Shown: piece after piece, positions 16,149 to 24,989 of the stretch
Layout: each line of letters opens with the position of its first letter
Position numbering within the stretch: the first letter of the stretch is position 1
Source: an uncultured Oribacterium sp.
GTDB taxonomy: Bacteria; Bacillota; Clostridia; Lachnospirales; Lachnospiraceae
Direction of reading: 5' to 3'
Length of the DNA: 64,000 nt
Assembly (NCBI GenBank): GCA_946413525.1
Contig: CAMKKZ010000014.1
Location: 1-64,000, forward strand
Notes under the pieces: generated by a model
Seen by the model: only the letters and a program-made list of their open reading frames with translations
Told to the model about the DNA's origin: nothing
Database searches by the model: none
Position numbers and translations under genes: made by a program

Positions 16149-18293
16149 ATGATAAAAAGACTGCTTCAAAATTCAGTAGTACTGTTTGTGCTTACGATAG
16201 TATTGCTTTTGATCATACCATTGCCGGCGTGGCTGGTGGATGTGGCCATCATCGTGAATATGGGCCTGTCCATGATGATCCTGGTGATTACCATGACCAT
16301 TCATGAACCGCTGCAGCTGTCGGTGTTTCCGTCACTGCTTTTGATTACGACGCTGTTCCGTCTTGGAATCAATGTTTCCACTACGCGGAATATCCTTTCA
16401 AACGGCGGTTCTTCCGGGCAGGTGATCAAAGCTTTTGGTGATTTCGTCCTTCAGGGGAATGTGGTCGTCGGACTGGTCATCTACCTGATCATCGTTCTCA
16501 TGCAGTTTCTGGTCATTACCAAGGGTGCTGAGCGTGTTTCCGAAGTGGCGGCCAGATTCAAGCTGGACGCGATGCCGGGCAAGCAGATGGCAATTGATGC
16601 GGATCTGGGTTCCGGCCTTATTACAGAGCAGCAGGCCAGGGAACGGCGGGACAAGATTCAGATGGAGTCGGATTTTTATGGCTCCATGGACGGCGCCACG
16701 AAGTTCGTCAAGGGCGACAGCGTCATGTCCCTGATTACTACGGGCATCAACCTGGTGGGCGGCAGTATTATAGGCATCATTCAGTCCGGGCAGGAAATCG
16801 GTACGGTGCTCAGCACTTATTCCATCGCGACAGTGGGTGATGGCCTGGTCGGGCAGATTCCGTCCCTTTTGATTTCCGTGGCCACCGGTATGATCGTGAC
16901 CAGGGCTGTATCGGAGGGAAGTCTGAATGAGGACATCTCCGGTCAGTTTGTTTCCCAGCCCAGGGCTTTTGCCATTACCGGAGGCGTGCTGCTGGTTCTT
17001 TGCGTCATTCCCGGCATGCCGGTTTTCCAGATTCTCTTGATTGCCGTATTCCTGATCGCGGCGGGCGTGCTTTTGGAAAGGCGCATGACCCTTGAGCCGG
17101 AGATGGCAAGGGCGGCAGGATACGAAAAGGAGATGGCGGCCGCGCAGGGAAGAGCCGGAGAAGTCGGACAGGGAGAGGGTGGCGAAGAAGCTGAGCAGAA
17201 GCCGGTTTCCGAGGAAGATTATTTCAAGGATGTTAATAATGTTTACACCCTTCTGACCGTGGAGCCTATTGAAATGGATTTTGGCTACAGTCTGATTCCA
17301 TTGGCGGATGAATCCGTAGGCGGCAGGCTCATTTCCCGTATCGTCATTTTCCGAAGGCAGTATGCTCAGGACATGGGCTTTGTAGTGCCTTCCATCCGGC
17401 TGCGGGACAGTTCCAACCTTGGCACGAACGAGTATGTCATCAAGATTAAGGGCGAGGAGGTCGCCAGGGGCGAGATTCTGACGGATTACTACCTTGCTTT
17501 GGAGCCTGATGACATTGCCCAGGAGGTTGACGGCATAGATACGATTGAACCGGCCTACGGCATCCCCAGCAAATGGATTCGGCCGGAGAACAGGGAGAGG
17601 GCGGAGCTCTACGGGTATACGGTCATTGACCCGCTTTCCGTCATGCTGTCGCATCTGTCCGAGACGGTTAAGCAGCATGCCTACGAGCTGATGACCAGGC
17701 AGGAAATTGTCCGACTGGTGGAAAATCTTCGGAAGACCGCGCCGGAGCTTTGTGAGGAAGCTTTCCCGAATGTCATAAGCTATAATCTGCTTCAGCGCGT
17801 CCTCATTATTCTCCTGAAGGAGGGCGTGGCAATCAAGGATCTCGAGACAATTGTAGAGACATTGTTTGAAGCAATTTCGGAGACAGGGCTTCCCGTAAAA
17901 GATATTGACCAGGTTGTGGAGCGGGTGCGGATCGCCTTGAAGCGAACCATTACCAGAATGTACTGCGAGGATGGGAACATGAGGGTGGTGACGCTGGACT
18001 CGGATCTGGAACGCACCATGGTGAACTCATTGGCAAAGGGCGAGGGCGGTTTTTATCTCGCTTTAAGTCCGGAAATTCTTCAGAGCCTGGTACGGCAGGT
18101 GGCGGAGGAACTTCGGAAATTCAACAGCCTTTCCTCCACGCCGGTTATACTCACATCCCAGGTGATGCGCGTACATTTTTATCATTTGATAGAGCAGTTT
18201 TACCCGAATGTACGGGTGCTTTCGTTTAACGAAATCTCGAATAACATTCAGATACAGGCCATTGGAAGCCTCCGTCTGGAAGATAACAGATAG
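16149..18293 (+). CDS. flhA: Flagellar export gate protein FlhA
   Basis: The 714-residue protein has an N-terminal membrane half of about eight helices (residues 10-310) with the conserved FHIPEP-type region around ..LDAMPGKQMAIDADL... A Glu/Gly-rich linker lies near 330-355 and the cytoplasmic domain spans about 360-705 (..GYSLIPLADESVGG.. , ..VILTSQVMRVHFYHLIEQ..). FlhA forms the nonameric export ring that receives chaperone-substrate complexes. flhF and flhG, which often follow flhA in Firmicutes, are absent; fliA comes next after 62 bases. Confidence 0.96.
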   Translation: MIKRLLQNSVVLFVLTIVLLLIIPLPAWLVDVAIIVNMGLSMMILVITMTIHEPLQLSVFPSLLLITTLFRLGINVSTTRNILSNGGSSGQVIKAFGDFVLQGNVVVGLVIYLIIVLMQFLVITKGAERVSEVAARFKLDAMPGKQMAIDADLGSGLITEQQARERRDKIQMESDFYGSMDGATKFVKGDSVMSLITTGINLVGGSIIGIIQSGQEIGTVLSTYSIATVGDGLVGQIPSLLISVATGMIVTRAVSEGSLNEDISGQFVSQPRAFAITGGVLLVLCVIPGMPVFQILLIAVFLIAAGVLLERRMTLEPEMARAAGYEKEMAAAQGRAGEVGQGEGGEEAEQKPVSEEDYFKDVNNVYTLLTVEPIEMDFGYSLIPLADESVGGRLISRIVIFRRQYAQDMGFVVPSIRLRDSSNLGTNEYVIKIKGEEVARGEILTDYYLALEPDDIAQEVDGIDTIEPAYGIPSKWIRPENRERAELYGYTVIDPLSVMLSHLSETVKQHAYELMTRQEIVRLVENLRKTAPELCEEAFPNVISYNLLQRVLIILLKEGVAIKDLETIVETLFEAISETGLPVKDIDQVVERVRIALKRTITRMYCEDGNMRVVTLDSDLERTMVNSLAKGEGGFYLALSPEILQSLVRQVAEELRKFNSLSSTPVILTSQVMRVHFYHLIEQFYPNVRVLSFNEISNNIQIQAIGSLRLEDNR

Positions 18294-18355
18294 CTGGACG
18301 GATGTTCGTGACCCTGTCACAGGGAGGTGGGGGGATTTTTTGAGGATGGTGCGTC

Positions 18356-19120
18356 ATGGATAATCTTGCATTTGCCGAAAAAACAAATGAAGAGCTGTTC
18401 GATATGTACAGGGAGAGTCAGGATCGAGCGGTGAAGCAGGAGCTTACGATGCGATATGTATATATCGTCAAAGCCGTGGCTTACCAGATGAGGGATATGT
18501 ACAGTGACTTCATGCAGGTCGAGGATATCGTCAATGAGGGCGTGATTGAAATCATGAAGGCCATAGAAAGGTACGATTTCACAAAAGACAACAAGTTCGA
18601 AACGTTCATCTCCCGCCGAATCCGCGGCATGGTTATCGACATGATCCGTAAGAATGACTGGCTTCCCAGAAATTTCCACAAGGACAGCCGGAATATGGAA
18701 GCCGCGACGGCCACGCTTACGGAGAAGCTTGGAAGGCAGCCCACGGAAGCCGAGCTTTCGGAATATCTCAAAATAGACGTCCGCAAGCTTCACAGGCTTC
18801 GTCGTATGAGCACAATGGTAAATGTATTGTCGTTGGATATGACATACGATGAAAGCGAGCAGCTCCTGCTCCAGATTCCTACGGAGGATGTAACGGCCCA
18901 GCCTGAACGGAATTTTTTGAGAAAAGAAAATTTCCGTCTTTTGACAGAGGCCATTGAAAAGCTTCAGGAAAAAGAAAAGCTGGTCATCTCCCTGTATTAT
19001 GTGGAGGAGCTTAACATGAATCAGATTGCGGAGATTCTTGAGGTGAGCCAGCCCAGAGTTTCCCAGCTCCATAGCACGGCGGTACGCAAGCTGAGGAAAT
19101 ATATGCTGAACCAGGAATGA
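18356..19120 (+). CDS. fliA: Flagellar sigma factor FliA (sigma-28/SigD)
   Basis: A 254-residue group 3 sigma factor. Region 2 holds ..FMQVEDIVNEGVIEIMKAIERYD.. and ..FETFISRRIRGMVIDMIRKNDW... Region 3 has ..LGRQPTEAELSEYLKI... Region 4 has the helix-turn-helix ..MNQIAEILEVSQPRVSQLHSTAVRKLR... It directs late flagellar transcription. Candidate targets in the window carry GCCGATAT (fliD, flagellin). Its anti-sigma FlgM is encoded at 40098 on the other strand. The start is ATG 18356. Confidence 0.95.
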   Translation: MDNLAFAEKTNEELFDMYRESQDRAVKQELTMRYVYIVKAVAYQMRDMYSDFMQVEDIVNEGVIEIMKAIERYDFTKDNKFETFISRRIRGMVIDMIRKNDWLPRNFHKDSRNMEAATATLTEKLGRQPTEAELSEYLKIDVRKLHRLRRMSTMVNVLSLDMTYDESEQLLLQIPTEDVTAQPERNFLRKENFRLLTEAIEKLQEKEKLVISLYYVEELNMNQIAEILEVSQPRVSQLHSTAVRKLRKYMLNQE

Positions 19121-19198
19121 TTTCGCAAAGAGAACGCATGGAATAAGCGCAAGTATTTGGGAAAAAAATCTTTCATTGTTTTCCGGAATGTTATATAT

Positions 19199-19350
19199 TA
19201 TAGAGGAGCCATGTAGCTTTCAATACCGCAGATGTTTGACGGGAATTAAAGCGGCCAGGAAACCACTATAAAAGAGGAGCCACGGAGTTTGCGATACCGC
19301 AGATGTTTGTCAGGGATTAAAATGGCTCAAAAACCAGTTTGATTGAGGAG
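19199..19350 (+). repeat. Family A repeat, two copies, ending as flgF ribosome site
   Basis: Two units with cores ATTAAAGCGGCCAGGAAACC/ACTATAAAAGAGGAG and ATTAAAATGGCTCAAAAACC/AGTTTGATTGAGGAG. The final GAGGAGGAG precedes the ATG at 19358. This copy has the most divergent stems of the family. The 80 bases before it, after fliA, are AT-rich without a clear terminator. Confidence 0.8.
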
Positions 19351-19357
19351 GAGGGCC

Positions 19358-20170
19358 ATGTACCAGGGTTTTTATGATCTTGCTTCCGGCATTATTACCC
19401 AAAGACGGAATCTTAATAACATCAGTAACAATATGGTTAATGTCCAGACGGCAGGCTACAAGAAGGACAACATGGTGAGCACGACCTTCCAGGAACAAAT
19501 GCTGATCCGGACCGGCAGGTATAATAAAAGGAATCCCTCGGATATTGAGATTACCAGCAAGATCAAGTCTGCATCCAGGACATATACGGATTATGAGCAG
19601 GGGGCTTTCGAGATAACCGACAATGTTTATGACTTTGCCATAGCGGGCCAGGGCTTTTTCGCAATTCAGACGGAGGAGGGCATCCGTTATACGAGAGGGG
19701 GGACCTTTTCCGTTGATCAGGAGGGCTTTCTGGAACTGCCCGGGCTCGGTTATGTCATGGACACGAACAATCAGCGCATACAGCTTGCCAATGAGTTTTT
19801 CAATGTAGATCAGGACGGCAGCATTTATCAGGAGCAGATTTCCATGGTGGATGAGGCGGGAAACCCCATTTTCAATGAAGGAGACAATGCTGAACGGGGA
19901 GCGGTGGCAAGGCTTAAGCTTGTGGATTTCCAAAACTATGAGGATCTTCATAAAGAGGACAATGGCATTTTTTCTACAAATCAGGCGGAGCAGGCGGCAG
20001 CGGGAGGCACCAGCGTTGTCTGGAAGGCACTGGAGAAATCAAATGTGAACATGGTGGAGGAGATGGCCAACATGATGTCATCCCAGAGGGCGCTGCAGAG
20101 CGCGGCCCAGGTTTTGAAGATGTATGACAACATTATGGGCAAATCTTCCAGTGATGTGGGTAGACTGTAG
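19358..20170 (+). CDS. flgF: Flagellar rod protein FlgF/FlhO type
   Basis: A 270-residue rod protein with the N-terminal motif ..RRNLNNISNNMVNVQTAGYK.. , a central ..FAIAGQGFFAIQTEEGIRYTRGGTFSVD.. block and the C-terminal ..NVNMVEEMANMMSSQRALQS... These are shared by the FlgE/F/G family. By order (first of two adjacent rod genes) and length it corresponds to FlgF or FlhO. It builds the distal rod. The start is ATG 19358 after the repeat-derived GAGGAGGAG; a TTG at 19343 inside the repeat is rejected. Confidence 0.9.
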   Translation: MYQGFYDLASGIITQRRNLNNISNNMVNVQTAGYKKDNMVSTTFQEQMLIRTGRYNKRNPSDIEITSKIKSASRTYTDYEQGAFEITDNVYDFAIAGQGFFAIQTEEGIRYTRGGTFSVDQEGFLELPGLGYVMDTNNQRIQLANEFFNVDQDGSIYQEQISMVDEAGNPIFNEGDNAERGAVARLKLVDFQNYEDLHKEDNGIFSTNQAEQAAAGGTSVVWKALEKSNVNMVEEMANMMSSQRALQSAAQVLKMYDNIMGKSSSDVGRL

Positions 20171-20264
20171 TGAAGAGTGTGAAAATCATGATATTGCGTC
20201 AGCTTTGCGTGGGCTTAACGACTTTTATAGAGGGAAGAATCACTTTGACCGGGGAGGATTTCAT

Positions 20265-21065
20265 ATGAATATGTCATTCTTTGTAGGCGCCATCGGGGCC
20301 GATGCGTGCCAGAAGAAGCTTTCAGTGGTTTCCAACAATCTGGCGAACATAAATAACTATGGTTTCAAGCCGAAGACTGCCGTTTTTGAAGAGCTTCTGA
20401 ACTATAACCTGAATGATTCAAGGGACGCAAGGACAGAGCTGCAGGCGGGGGCTTCCGCGACGGTTGCCAGGACCAGTACCAGTGTATGTTTTGACGTATC
20501 TCCTTTCAGGGCTACGGAAAGCATGACAGACTATGCGCTTGGGGATAAGAATACCTTTTTCATGCTCAGGGATCCTGCCACTGGCGAAATCACTTATACC
20601 AGGAATGGGCATTTTCATGTGGCGGATATGGGAGCCGAAGGATTGCTGCTGATGACAGAGTCAGGAAAATATGTCCTTGATCAGAACAGGCAGCCCTTGT
20701 CCGCCGAGATGCAGGATGTGGAACGTCTGGCAAGAGAGGCATGGGGCGGGGATAACGCTGAGAATGAGGAGACCGAGCTTGATAATGAGGATCTGCCTCA
20801 TCTTGCCGTCTATACCCTGAAGTATCCCAGCCGCCTCTTGAACGTGGGCGACAACGAGTTTGCCGTACAGGAGGGGGATACAGAGAATACGGTATCCAGA
20901 GTCATGCGCCCTTATCTTCAGAGCAAGGCGGTGGAAAGCTCAGGTACGGATCTTGCCAGGGAGATGACGCGGATGATTGAGGCTCAGCGCGCCTTCCAGT
21001 ACGCGCTTCGTATGGTTACCACTTCTGATGAGGTGGAAGATACGATTAATCGGCTCAGAGGCTAG
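20265..21065 (+). CDS. flgG: Flagellar rod protein FlgG/FlhP type
   Basis: A 266-residue rod protein paralogous to the previous gene. It has an N-terminal ..CQKKLSVVSNNLANINNYGFK.. , a central ..ITYTRNGHFHVADMG.. and a C-terminal ..AREMTRMIEAQRAFQYALRM... It probably forms the distal rod with the FlgF-type protein. The start is ATG 20265 after GGGGAGGA (20251-20258); the longer open frame from 20124 overlaps the preceding gene and lacks family similarity. The region at 100-115 is less conserved than in typical FlgG, so the exact paralogue name is tentative. Confidence 0.88.
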   Translation: MNMSFFVGAIGADACQKKLSVVSNNLANINNYGFKPKTAVFEELLNYNLNDSRDARTELQAGASATVARTSTSVCFDVSPFRATESMTDYALGDKNTFFMLRDPATGEITYTRNGHFHVADMGAEGLLLMTESGKYVLDQNRQPLSAEMQDVERLAREAWGGDNAENEETELDNEDLPHLAVYTLKYPSRLLNVGDNEFAVQEGDTENTVSRVMRPYLQSKAVESSGTDLAREMTRMIEAQRAFQYALRMVTTSDEVEDTINRLRG

Positions 21066-21123
21066 AACTGACTGTCAGGAGTGTGGCATGCCTGATAGAG
21101 GCACAGTATAGTCTGTGAGAACA

Positions 21124-21317
21124 CAGTCGTTTTGTCGGCAATTAGAATGGCCAAAAAACCACTTTAATAGAGGAGCCATATAGCCTGCGATACCGCAGCT
21201 GTTAGTCGGCAATTAAAATGGCCAAAAAACTACTTTAATAGGGGAGCCATATAGCCTGCGATAACGAGGCTGTTTGTCAGGAATTAAAATGGCTCAAAAA
21301 CCACTTTAATAGAGGAG
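21124..21317 (+). repeat. Family A repeat, three tandem copies, ending as cheC ribosome site
   Basis: The best-conserved array of the family: cores at 21135, 21207 and 21280. Each has TGTCGGCAATTAAAATGG or TGTCAGGAATTAAAATGG, CCAAAAAACC, ACTTTAATAGAGGAG, followed by CCATATAGCCTGCGATA. The last AGAGGAG (21311-21317) is six bases from the cheC ATG. Confidence 0.88.
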
Positions 21318-21323
21318 TACTGG

Positions 21324-21941
21324 ATGAAGATCAACAGTTATGAAGAAATGAACCTTCAGGAACTGGATGTGATGAGGGAAATCGGCAGTATTGGGACAAG
21401 CCATGCAGCCACGGCTCTTTCCCAGCTTGTTCAGAAAGAGATTCGGATCACAATTCCTATGGTGCATATTCTGGGCTATAATGAGGCTGTCAGACGGATC
21501 GGCAACGAGGAAGAGATTGTTGGTGCCACACTGGTCAAGATGAGCGGCGACCTGAATGGTCTTATGCTATTCCTGTATAATATCCAGTTCGCGAACAAGC
21601 TCCTTGAAAAGCTCCTTTCTGAGGAATTCAAAGCTTTTGAGGAAATGGACGATCTCGCCAGGTCGGCCCTGGTGGAGGTGGGCAATATTATCATCTGTTC
21701 TTATATCAATGCCTTCACCCAGTTTGTAAACATGGATGTCTCCCTTTCTGTCCCCAGTTCCACTGTCAATATGCTGGGAAGCATACTGACGGTGCCAATG
21801 GCGGAATTCGGGTATGAAACGGATAAGCTGATGTACTGCAACGCGGATTTCCTGATGGAAGGCAGCGTGCTTCCATCGTGGCTTTTGATGCTTCCGGACA
21901 TGAAGTCGCTGAATGAGATTCTAGAAAGATTAGGGGTTTAA
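21324..21941 (+). CDS. cheC: CheY-P phosphatase CheC
   Basis: A 205-residue CheC protein (FliY/CheC/CheX family). The first active-site helix reads ..MREIGSIGTSHAATALSQL.. and keeps Glu19, but Ser22 stands where Asn is normal. The second, ..SALVEVGNIIICSYINAF.. , keeps Glu118 and Asn121. CheC removes phosphate from CheY-P and is stimulated by CheD, which is encoded nine bases downstream. The start is ATG 21324 after the repeat-borne AGAGGAG. Loss of Asn in site 1 suggests only the second site is active. Confidence 0.93.
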   Translation: MKINSYEEMNLQELDVMREIGSIGTSHAATALSQLVQKEIRITIPMVHILGYNEAVRRIGNEEEIVGATLVKMSGDLNGLMLFLYNIQFANKLLEKLLSEEFKAFEEMDDLARSALVEVGNIIICSYINAFTQFVNMDVSLSVPSSTVNMLGSILTVPMAEFGYETDKLMYCNADFLMEGSVLPSWLLMLPDMKSLNEILERLGV

Positions 21942-21950
21942 TGACATTTT

Positions 21951-22433
21951 ATGGAAAAGTCATTGAAGGTTGGCATTGGCGACATGAAACTGACACGCGG
22001 CAGCGGTGAAATTATCACATATGCTTTGGGTTCCTGCATTGGTTTGGCATTCTATGATCCGAATATAAAGCTGGCTGCCCTGCTCCATATCATGTTGCCG
22101 GAGCGTATGAATCCAAAGGATCAGAATGTTTTCAAATACGCAGATACCGGGATAAAGGAAACGGTGCGGAAGCTGATGGCTTTTGGAATGGTGAAGGCCA
22201 GGACCGTTGTCAAGATTGCCGGTGGGGCAAAGATGTTTGAAATCAGTGGGAATCCTAATTTTGGGAATATTGGCATCCGCAATGCGGACAGTTGCAAAAA
22301 AATTTTACGGGCAGAAGGCCTGAGGCTTGTCGCGGAGGACACAGGCGCAAATTATGCCCGTACCATGAGCATTGACGTGGGAACAGGAACTGTACTGGTC
22401 AGGACCTTCGGACGGCCTCTGCTGCGGCTTTGA
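21951..22433 (+). CDS. cheD: Chemoreceptor glutamine deamidase CheD
   Basis: A 160-residue CheD with the catalytic Cys29 in ..ITYALGSCIGLAFYDP.. and His46 in ..LAALLHIMLPE... It also has ..GGAKMFEISGNPNFGNIGIRN... It deamidates receptor glutamines and binds CheC, stimulating CheY-P dephosphorylation. It starts at ATG 21951, nine bases after cheC, with only a weak ribosome site, which implies translational coupling. A 413-base repeat-rich gap follows. Confidence 0.95.
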   Translation: MEKSLKVGIGDMKLTRGSGEIITYALGSCIGLAFYDPNIKLAALLHIMLPERMNPKDQNVFKYADTGIKETVRKLMAFGMVKARTVVKIAGGAKMFEISGNPNFGNIGIRNADSCKKILRAEGLRLVAEDTGANYARTMSIDVGTGTVLVRTFGRPLLRL

Positions 22434-22459
22434 AGCCGATAGTAGGCCGACAGGATTCC

Positions 22460-22665
22460 CCGTCCGCGTGACGAAGTATGAAAAGCAAGCTTTTCATACT
22501 TCATTTGTGCCGCTGGCGTGACACAAATGGGACTCAATGCCTGCGGCATCAAGTCAAAGTATGAATGGATCTTTCATGATTTTTTTGTGAGGCGGGATTT
22601 CATGACCGGAAGTATGAAAAAGCAAGCCTTTCGTACGTGCCTTGCGCAATGTGCGAGGTGGAAAC
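22460..22665. repeat. Family C composite palindromic element (cheD-cheV gap)
   Basis: Contains AAGTATGAAAAGCAAGCTTT/TCATACTT, GTGCCGCTGGCGTGACAC, ATGCCTGCGGCAT and GGATCTTTCATGATTTTTT followed by GGATTTCATGACC. The same modules occur at 30250-30480 and 61512-61657, where the central module is in the other orientation. The rest of the gap up to 22846 shows degenerate pieces only and no gene or clear terminator. Confidence 0.75.
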
Positions 22666-22846
22666 CGGACAGCCACATTTTTCATCCATGATCCTGGATG
22701 TTTGGCAGAAGCATAAGAACTTATCCTCCGCGAAAAGGCCTGATCTTGTATTTCGCAGATTATAGAGTCTTTGAGTAGGCCAGAACATGGCAAATGCAGC
22801 ATTTCAATGTCTCAGCAGTCTCAGCAAAGTTGAAAGGTGAGGAGCA

Positions 22847-23797
22847 ATGAAAAAGAAAAACGAAAAGGAAGGGATTCTTTTAGAGACCGGTACAAATGAA
22901 ATAGAGATCATGAAATTCCGGGTTATGGGGGAGTTTTATGGCATTAACGTGGCTAAAGTTACCGAAATTATGCGTACCGACAAAGTAAAGCCCATGCCTC
23001 ATTCCCATCCCTCTGTAGAAGGCTTTTTCAAGCCCAGAGATCAGCTCATCACCGTTATCAATCTTGCAAATTATCTGAACGGGGTCGAAATCGAGAATGG
23101 GCTTAGGGATCTTTTTGTCGTCACGAATTTCAACAAGATGATGGTTGCTTTCAGGGTTAATTCCATCGATGGCATCAGCAGGATTTCCTGGAAGAGCATA
23201 CAGAAGCCGGACAAGGCCCTGGCGAATGGGGCGGAAAGTATCGCGACCGGGATTGCCCAGTGCGAGGGGCAGCTTGTGACCATCCTTGACTTTGAGAAGA
23301 TCGTAGCGGAGATTTCTCCCGAATCGACAATCCAGGTTTCCGAAGTGGAAAAGATGGGGGACAGGCAGATTAATAGCGCGCCTATCATCGTGGCGGAGGA
23401 TTCCGTCCTCCTGCAGCGCATGATTCAGGATTCCCTTGAAAGGGCCGGCTTCACACGAGTGCGCATGTATAACAACGGACAGGAAGCCTGGGACTATCTT
23501 TCCTCTATCAAAAACGATCCGGATATTTATGACAAAATTAACATTCTCATTACTGACCTTGAAATGCCGATGATGGATGGCCATAGGCTCACAAAGCTGA
23601 TGAAGGATGACAAGCGGCTCAGGCACATCCCGATTGTTATTTTCTCATCCCTCATAAACGAGCAGATGCGCTTGAAGGGAAAAGAGCTTGGGGCGGACGA
23701 GCAGCTTTCAAAGCCTGAAATCGGACATCTGGTCATGGTCCTTGATTCCCTGATCGAACGTTTCCAGACATCATTGGAGCATGGGTTTAACGATTGA
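22847..23797 (+). CDS. cheV: Chemotaxis coupling protein CheV
   Basis: A 316-residue fusion of a CheW domain (about 15-165) and a receiver domain (about 178-310). The receiver has the acidic pocket in ..IIVAEDSVLLQRMI.. and the phosphoacceptor Asp237 in ..ILITDLEMPMMDGH... CheV couples receptors to CheA and adapts through phosphorylation. The start is ATG 22847 after GAGGAG (22838-22843). No separate cheW or cheA is present in the window, so CheV is the only coupling protein seen here. Confidence 0.93.
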   Translation: MKKKNEKEGILLETGTNEIEIMKFRVMGEFYGINVAKVTEIMRTDKVKPMPHSHPSVEGFFKPRDQLITVINLANYLNGVEIENGLRDLFVVTNFNKMMVAFRVNSIDGISRISWKSIQKPDKALANGAESIATGIAQCEGQLVTILDFEKIVAEISPESTIQVSEVEKMGDRQINSAPIIVAEDSVLLQRMIQDSLERAGFTRVRMYNNGQEAWDYLSSIKNDPDIYDKINILITDLEMPMMDGHRLTKLMKDDKRLRHIPIVIFSSLINEQMRLKGKELGADEQLSKPEIGHLVMVLDSLIERFQTSLEHGFND

Positions 23798-23817
23798 TCG
23801 TTACAGGAGTTTTGTTT

Positions 23818-23879
23818 TGTAACTGTTCAGTCAGGCTGAACAGTTACGTATCGGGTGTAATGCTTATTGAATAGTTACT
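23818..23879. repeat. Family D minimal hairpin plus half element
   Basis: GTAACTGTTCAG-tcagg-CTGAACAGTTAC (23820-23848) is the bare core of family D. It is followed by TATTGAATAGTTAC at 23866-23879. The second half abuts the next open frame. The hairpin lies just after cheV but has no following T run. Confidence 0.75.
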
Positions 23880-24965
23880 TTGTCTTTCTATCAAAGAATG
23901 AGTGGTCCGAAGATGGATGCGCGTATTTTAAAAAAAGAATATGTTTATAGCCTCAGGGCTGCGGCAGGATCCACAGCCCTGTTTTTTCCATGCCCTCATG
24001 TAATCTTATTTTCACTTCTTTTCTTCCTTCTGCTTTCTCTGAAAGCCTTTCCATCTCAAGCTGGCGACTGGGTTCAGGAAAAAGGAAAATGGTATTTTTA
24101 TGAGGCTTCCGGGGTGCCGCTGGAAAACGAGTGGCTTGAATGGAACGGCAAGTGGTACTATTTTGGCAACGGGGGTCAGATGAAGACAGGATTCTTCACG
24201 GATCCCGGAGATGGAAGAAGGTATTATCTGGGACCGGACGGCGTCCTTGTTTATAATACCTTTGTGGAAGACGGAAAGTATTATATCGGGGACTGGGGGA
24301 TCGAGCTTACAAGGTTTGATGACTATAGGAAGAAAACGGAAAAAGCCTTAAAGGCTTTGGTGATAAAGAACAGGCCGAACAGGCTGGAAACGGATACGAT
24401 GACCGGTGTGTTCATGGATCTGCCGGTTTTTGCCCTTTATGACCTTAACGAAGACGGTTTCAGGGATATCCTGGCTTTTAACAGGGCGGACAATCCCGAC
24501 CGTGTCCTTTCCGTGCAGATATGGCAGCCGGAAGAGTCAGAATATGCGGCACTGACGGAATCAGACCCGGATGACTTTCGTTATTCCTTCTTAAGACGGA
24601 ATAACGACACGGGCTTCATATGGCTTCATATAACGGACGGGAATTATCTCCATGATTTTTTCTATTTCGACATGTGGGTCTATCGCTTTGTGCATCAGGA
24701 GCATTACGACGCGGATGTAGATGAATATGGTGAGGTCATCTATTATTATGGGGAAAATGACGTACAGCCCTATCAATGGGGGGATTCGGTGAATACGATG
24801 GAAGAATTTATCGGACAGCCGATCCCTATGCAGCTTGCCTTTTTGCATGAGAGCATAATCAGTGATGTGATGCTGGAAACGCCTTCCCAGGAGGAACTTC
24901 ACCTTTGGGAAAGCGTGGAAGAAAGCTATGAGGAAGCAACGAAAAAGGAGACGCCCAGGCAGTGA
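23880..24965 (+). CDS. Secreted protein with cell-wall-binding (Trp/Tyr) repeats
   Basis: A 361-residue protein with a hydrophobic segment at about 38-58 that looks like a signal peptide, then CW_binding_1-type repeats at about 62-140 (..KGKWYFYEASGVPLENEW.. , ..WNGKWYYFGNGGQMKTGFF..). The Asp/Tyr-rich C-terminal domain of about 220 residues is one I do not recognise. It is probably anchored on the cell wall. The start is uncertain: TTG 23880, ATG 23898 and ATG 23913 all lack a clear ribosome site. It precedes parA by 24 bases, so it may be co-transcribed with parA. Similar repeat proteins are at 42697 and 44477. Confidence 0.75.
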   Translation: MSFYQRMSGPKMDARILKKEYVYSLRAAAGSTALFFPCPHVILFSLLFFLLLSLKAFPSQAGDWVQEKGKWYFYEASGVPLENEWLEWNGKWYYFGNGGQMKTGFFTDPGDGRRYYLGPDGVLVYNTFVEDGKYYIGDWGIELTRFDDYRKKTEKALKALVIKNRPNRLETDTMTGVFMDLPVFALYDLNEDGFRDILAFNRADNPDRVLSVQIWQPEESEYAALTESDPDDFRYSFLRRNNDTGFIWLHITDGNYLHDFFYFDMWVYRFVHQEHYDADVDEYGEVIYYYGENDVQPYQWGDSVNTMEEFIGQPIPMQLAFLHESIISDVMLETPSQEELHLWESVEESYEEATKKETPRQ

Positions 24966-24989
24966 ATAAAGGGATAGGAGGTAGCTGTT

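Noticed and set aside
16398-17678. Long minus-strand open frame (426 codons) opposite flhA, and similar ones opposite fliM (8070-8954) and flgD (3096-3887)
   Set aside because: They mirror codon bias of well-recognised plus-strand genes, have no ribosome site and no family resemblance.
22434-22441. GCCGATAG at the end of cheD as a sigma-28 promoter
   Set aside because: The last -10 base differs, the upstream sequence is GC-rich without a -35, and it overlaps the coding end.
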